Source of the DNA: a virus
Virus record (IMG/VR): IMGVR_UViG_3300037324_000041
Span: 1-44,505 of that record
Length of the DNA: 44,505 nt
Direction: 5' to 3' (one strand)
The notes beneath the pieces are model-generated. The model ran no database searches. It had not been told where the DNA came from and saw only the letters and a program-made list of their open reading frames with translations. The stretch's first letter is position 1, and each line of letters opens with the position of its first letter. Positions 43,850 to 44,505 of this stretch are shown here, piece by piece. Made by a program: the position numbers and the translations under genes.

Positions 43850-44505
43850 TTATACTTGTCTGCCTAAAGATGTTTGAAATGCTTGAATTGCATTATAAAA
43901 ATTATTTTGTTCGGTGTCTGTTAAACCAAAGCCAATTGTTGAAAATGCACATTGAAAATTTGAAAATTGCTGAGCAATCACAGGTAATGTACCTCTGTTT
44001 GCGCCGAGGAGAATTGTCGAATTGTTAATTGAATTTGTAGATTGTGAAATAGTGGTTTTTGAGTTGTTTACAAAGTAAGAGTAAGATGAATTAATAATTC
44101 TATTTCCAGTTATTAAGCCTAAAGTTGTTGTTAAAGGATGTGCGTTAAAATTATAACCATTAACTTCGATGTAGGTAATTGTACCTGAACTTCCAGAAAT
44201 TAAAAGTGAAGTATTATTTGGTGTTCCAATAGCTGCGGTTCCCATAATAACCTTATTATCCGATGGAATTATTAAACTTTTTGAGTAATAACTTATATGA
44301 ATATCTGAAATACCTAATCCAACCGAAAAAGGATTACAATTTGTATCTGCATAACCATTAGTGCCGTTTGGTAATGCGCCATTTGCAGAATGAATCCAAC
44401 CACCATTAAATATTAATCTATGTGCTGCATCTAAATCTCTAGGATCTTTTAAATTAAACTTATGCGAAAATAAATTACCTCCTATCATTGGATATATGGC
44501 TTTGA
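43850..44505 (-). CDS. Tail tip / receptor-binding protein (copy 2), partial
   Basis: The C-terminal 218 residues of a second tip protein; the frame is open at the right edge of the window. It has the same GNLFSHKFNLKDPRDLDAAH region and the same end (FSTIGFGLTDTEQNNFYNAI) as 10424-11242, with a different middle (for example SVGLGISDIHISYYSKSLII against LAGLLRNSIHISYYSRTNNI). The missing N-terminal part presumably resembles MGTLKKYIFGRVKGG. It precedes the OMP-like gene by 96 bases. Confidence 0.65.
   Translation of the reverse strand, partial: KAIYPMIGGNLFSHKFNLKDPRDLDAAHRLIFNGGWIHSANGALPNGTNGYADTNCNPFSVGLGISDIHISYYSKSLIIPSDNKVIMGTAAIGTPNNTSLLISGSSGTITYIEVNGYNFNAHPLTTTLGLITGNRIINSSYSYFVNNSKTTISQSTNSINNSTILLGANRGTLPVIAQQFSNFQCAFSTIGFGLTDTEQNNFYNAIQAFQTSLGRQV
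44379..44505. repeat. 127-bp exact repeat at the window end
   Basis: Identical to 10953-11079 in all 127 bases and ending exactly at the last base of the window. Upstream of it the two genes differ at 44378 and 44372. Confidence 0.95.

Noticed and set aside
1-44505. Insertion sequences or transposons
   Set aside because: No transposase-like protein and no terminal repeats with target duplications were seen; the hairpin elements carry no coding capacity of their own.

Overview
The window is a piece of an AT-rich Bacteroidetes genome, most likely from Flavobacterium or a close relative, and it is almost wholly prophage or phage DNA. The evidence is: genes preceded by AT-rich leaders ending in AATTATG rather than by strong Shine-Dalgarno sites; many promoters of the Bacteroidetes form TTG-N19-TAnnTTTG; phage families typical of this phylum (DUF3127 OB-fold protein, Bacteroidetes-type tyrosine recombinase, one-piece lipoprotein/TM spanins); and no host housekeeping genes. 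Nearly all genes are read leftward (minus strand).

Left block (1-8.6 kb): one end of a temperate phage. Reading leftward from its integrase (7112-8353) come a rightward Cro/CI-like regulator (6205) and a secreted accessory protein (6626), then the early operon: small genes, an excisionase-like HTH protein, an HNH homing endonuclease, a replication initiator with four abutting 22-bp iterons inside its gene (candidate origin), DnaB helicase, an HNH nuclease and a P27 small terminase. The module stops there. The expected large terminase is missing, and a truncated rightward gene and a long hairpin repeat follow, so this phage is either deleted or cut by assembly.

Middle block (8.6-41.7 kb): a nearly complete tailed phage of siphovirus type read leftward. 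Early genes (41.6-36.2 kb) include a calcineurin-like phosphoesterase, an ERF annealing protein, a DUF3127 SSB-like protein and a replisome-organiser-like protein. Next comes an array of small accessory genes separated by long imperfect hairpins (36.1-33.75 kb). It is followed by a RecA-like ATPase, DUF1367, HNH, NinG, small regulators and a sigma-like factor, then tRNA-Trp, TerS/TerL, and tail chaperones G/GT with a -1 frameshift site. Then come tail genes, the tape measure, protease/scaffold, major capsid, a portal with a C-terminal extension, connectors, fiber and tip proteins, and a lysis cassette (holin, GH19 endolysin, u-spanin). Here the tail module precedes the head module. I see no integrase or repressor for this phage.

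Right block (41.8-44.5 kb): a second tip protein and a second lysis cassette (OMP-like protein, XhlA-like protein, small holin, GH24 lysozyme, u-spanin), ending in a strong terminator. The last 127 bases of the window are identical to an internal stretch of the first tip-protein gene. This looks like a de Bruijn assembly break at k=127, so the linkage of this block deserves checking.

The most unusual structure is the array of short genes at 33.75-36.1 kb. Their stop codons lie in or beside a TAAC arm of a 105-150 bp imperfect palindrome that closes with GTTA. A copy about 94% identical to one of these hairpins sits near the left end of the window. The layout resembles integron gene cassettes with attC sites, but no integron-type integrase is visible.
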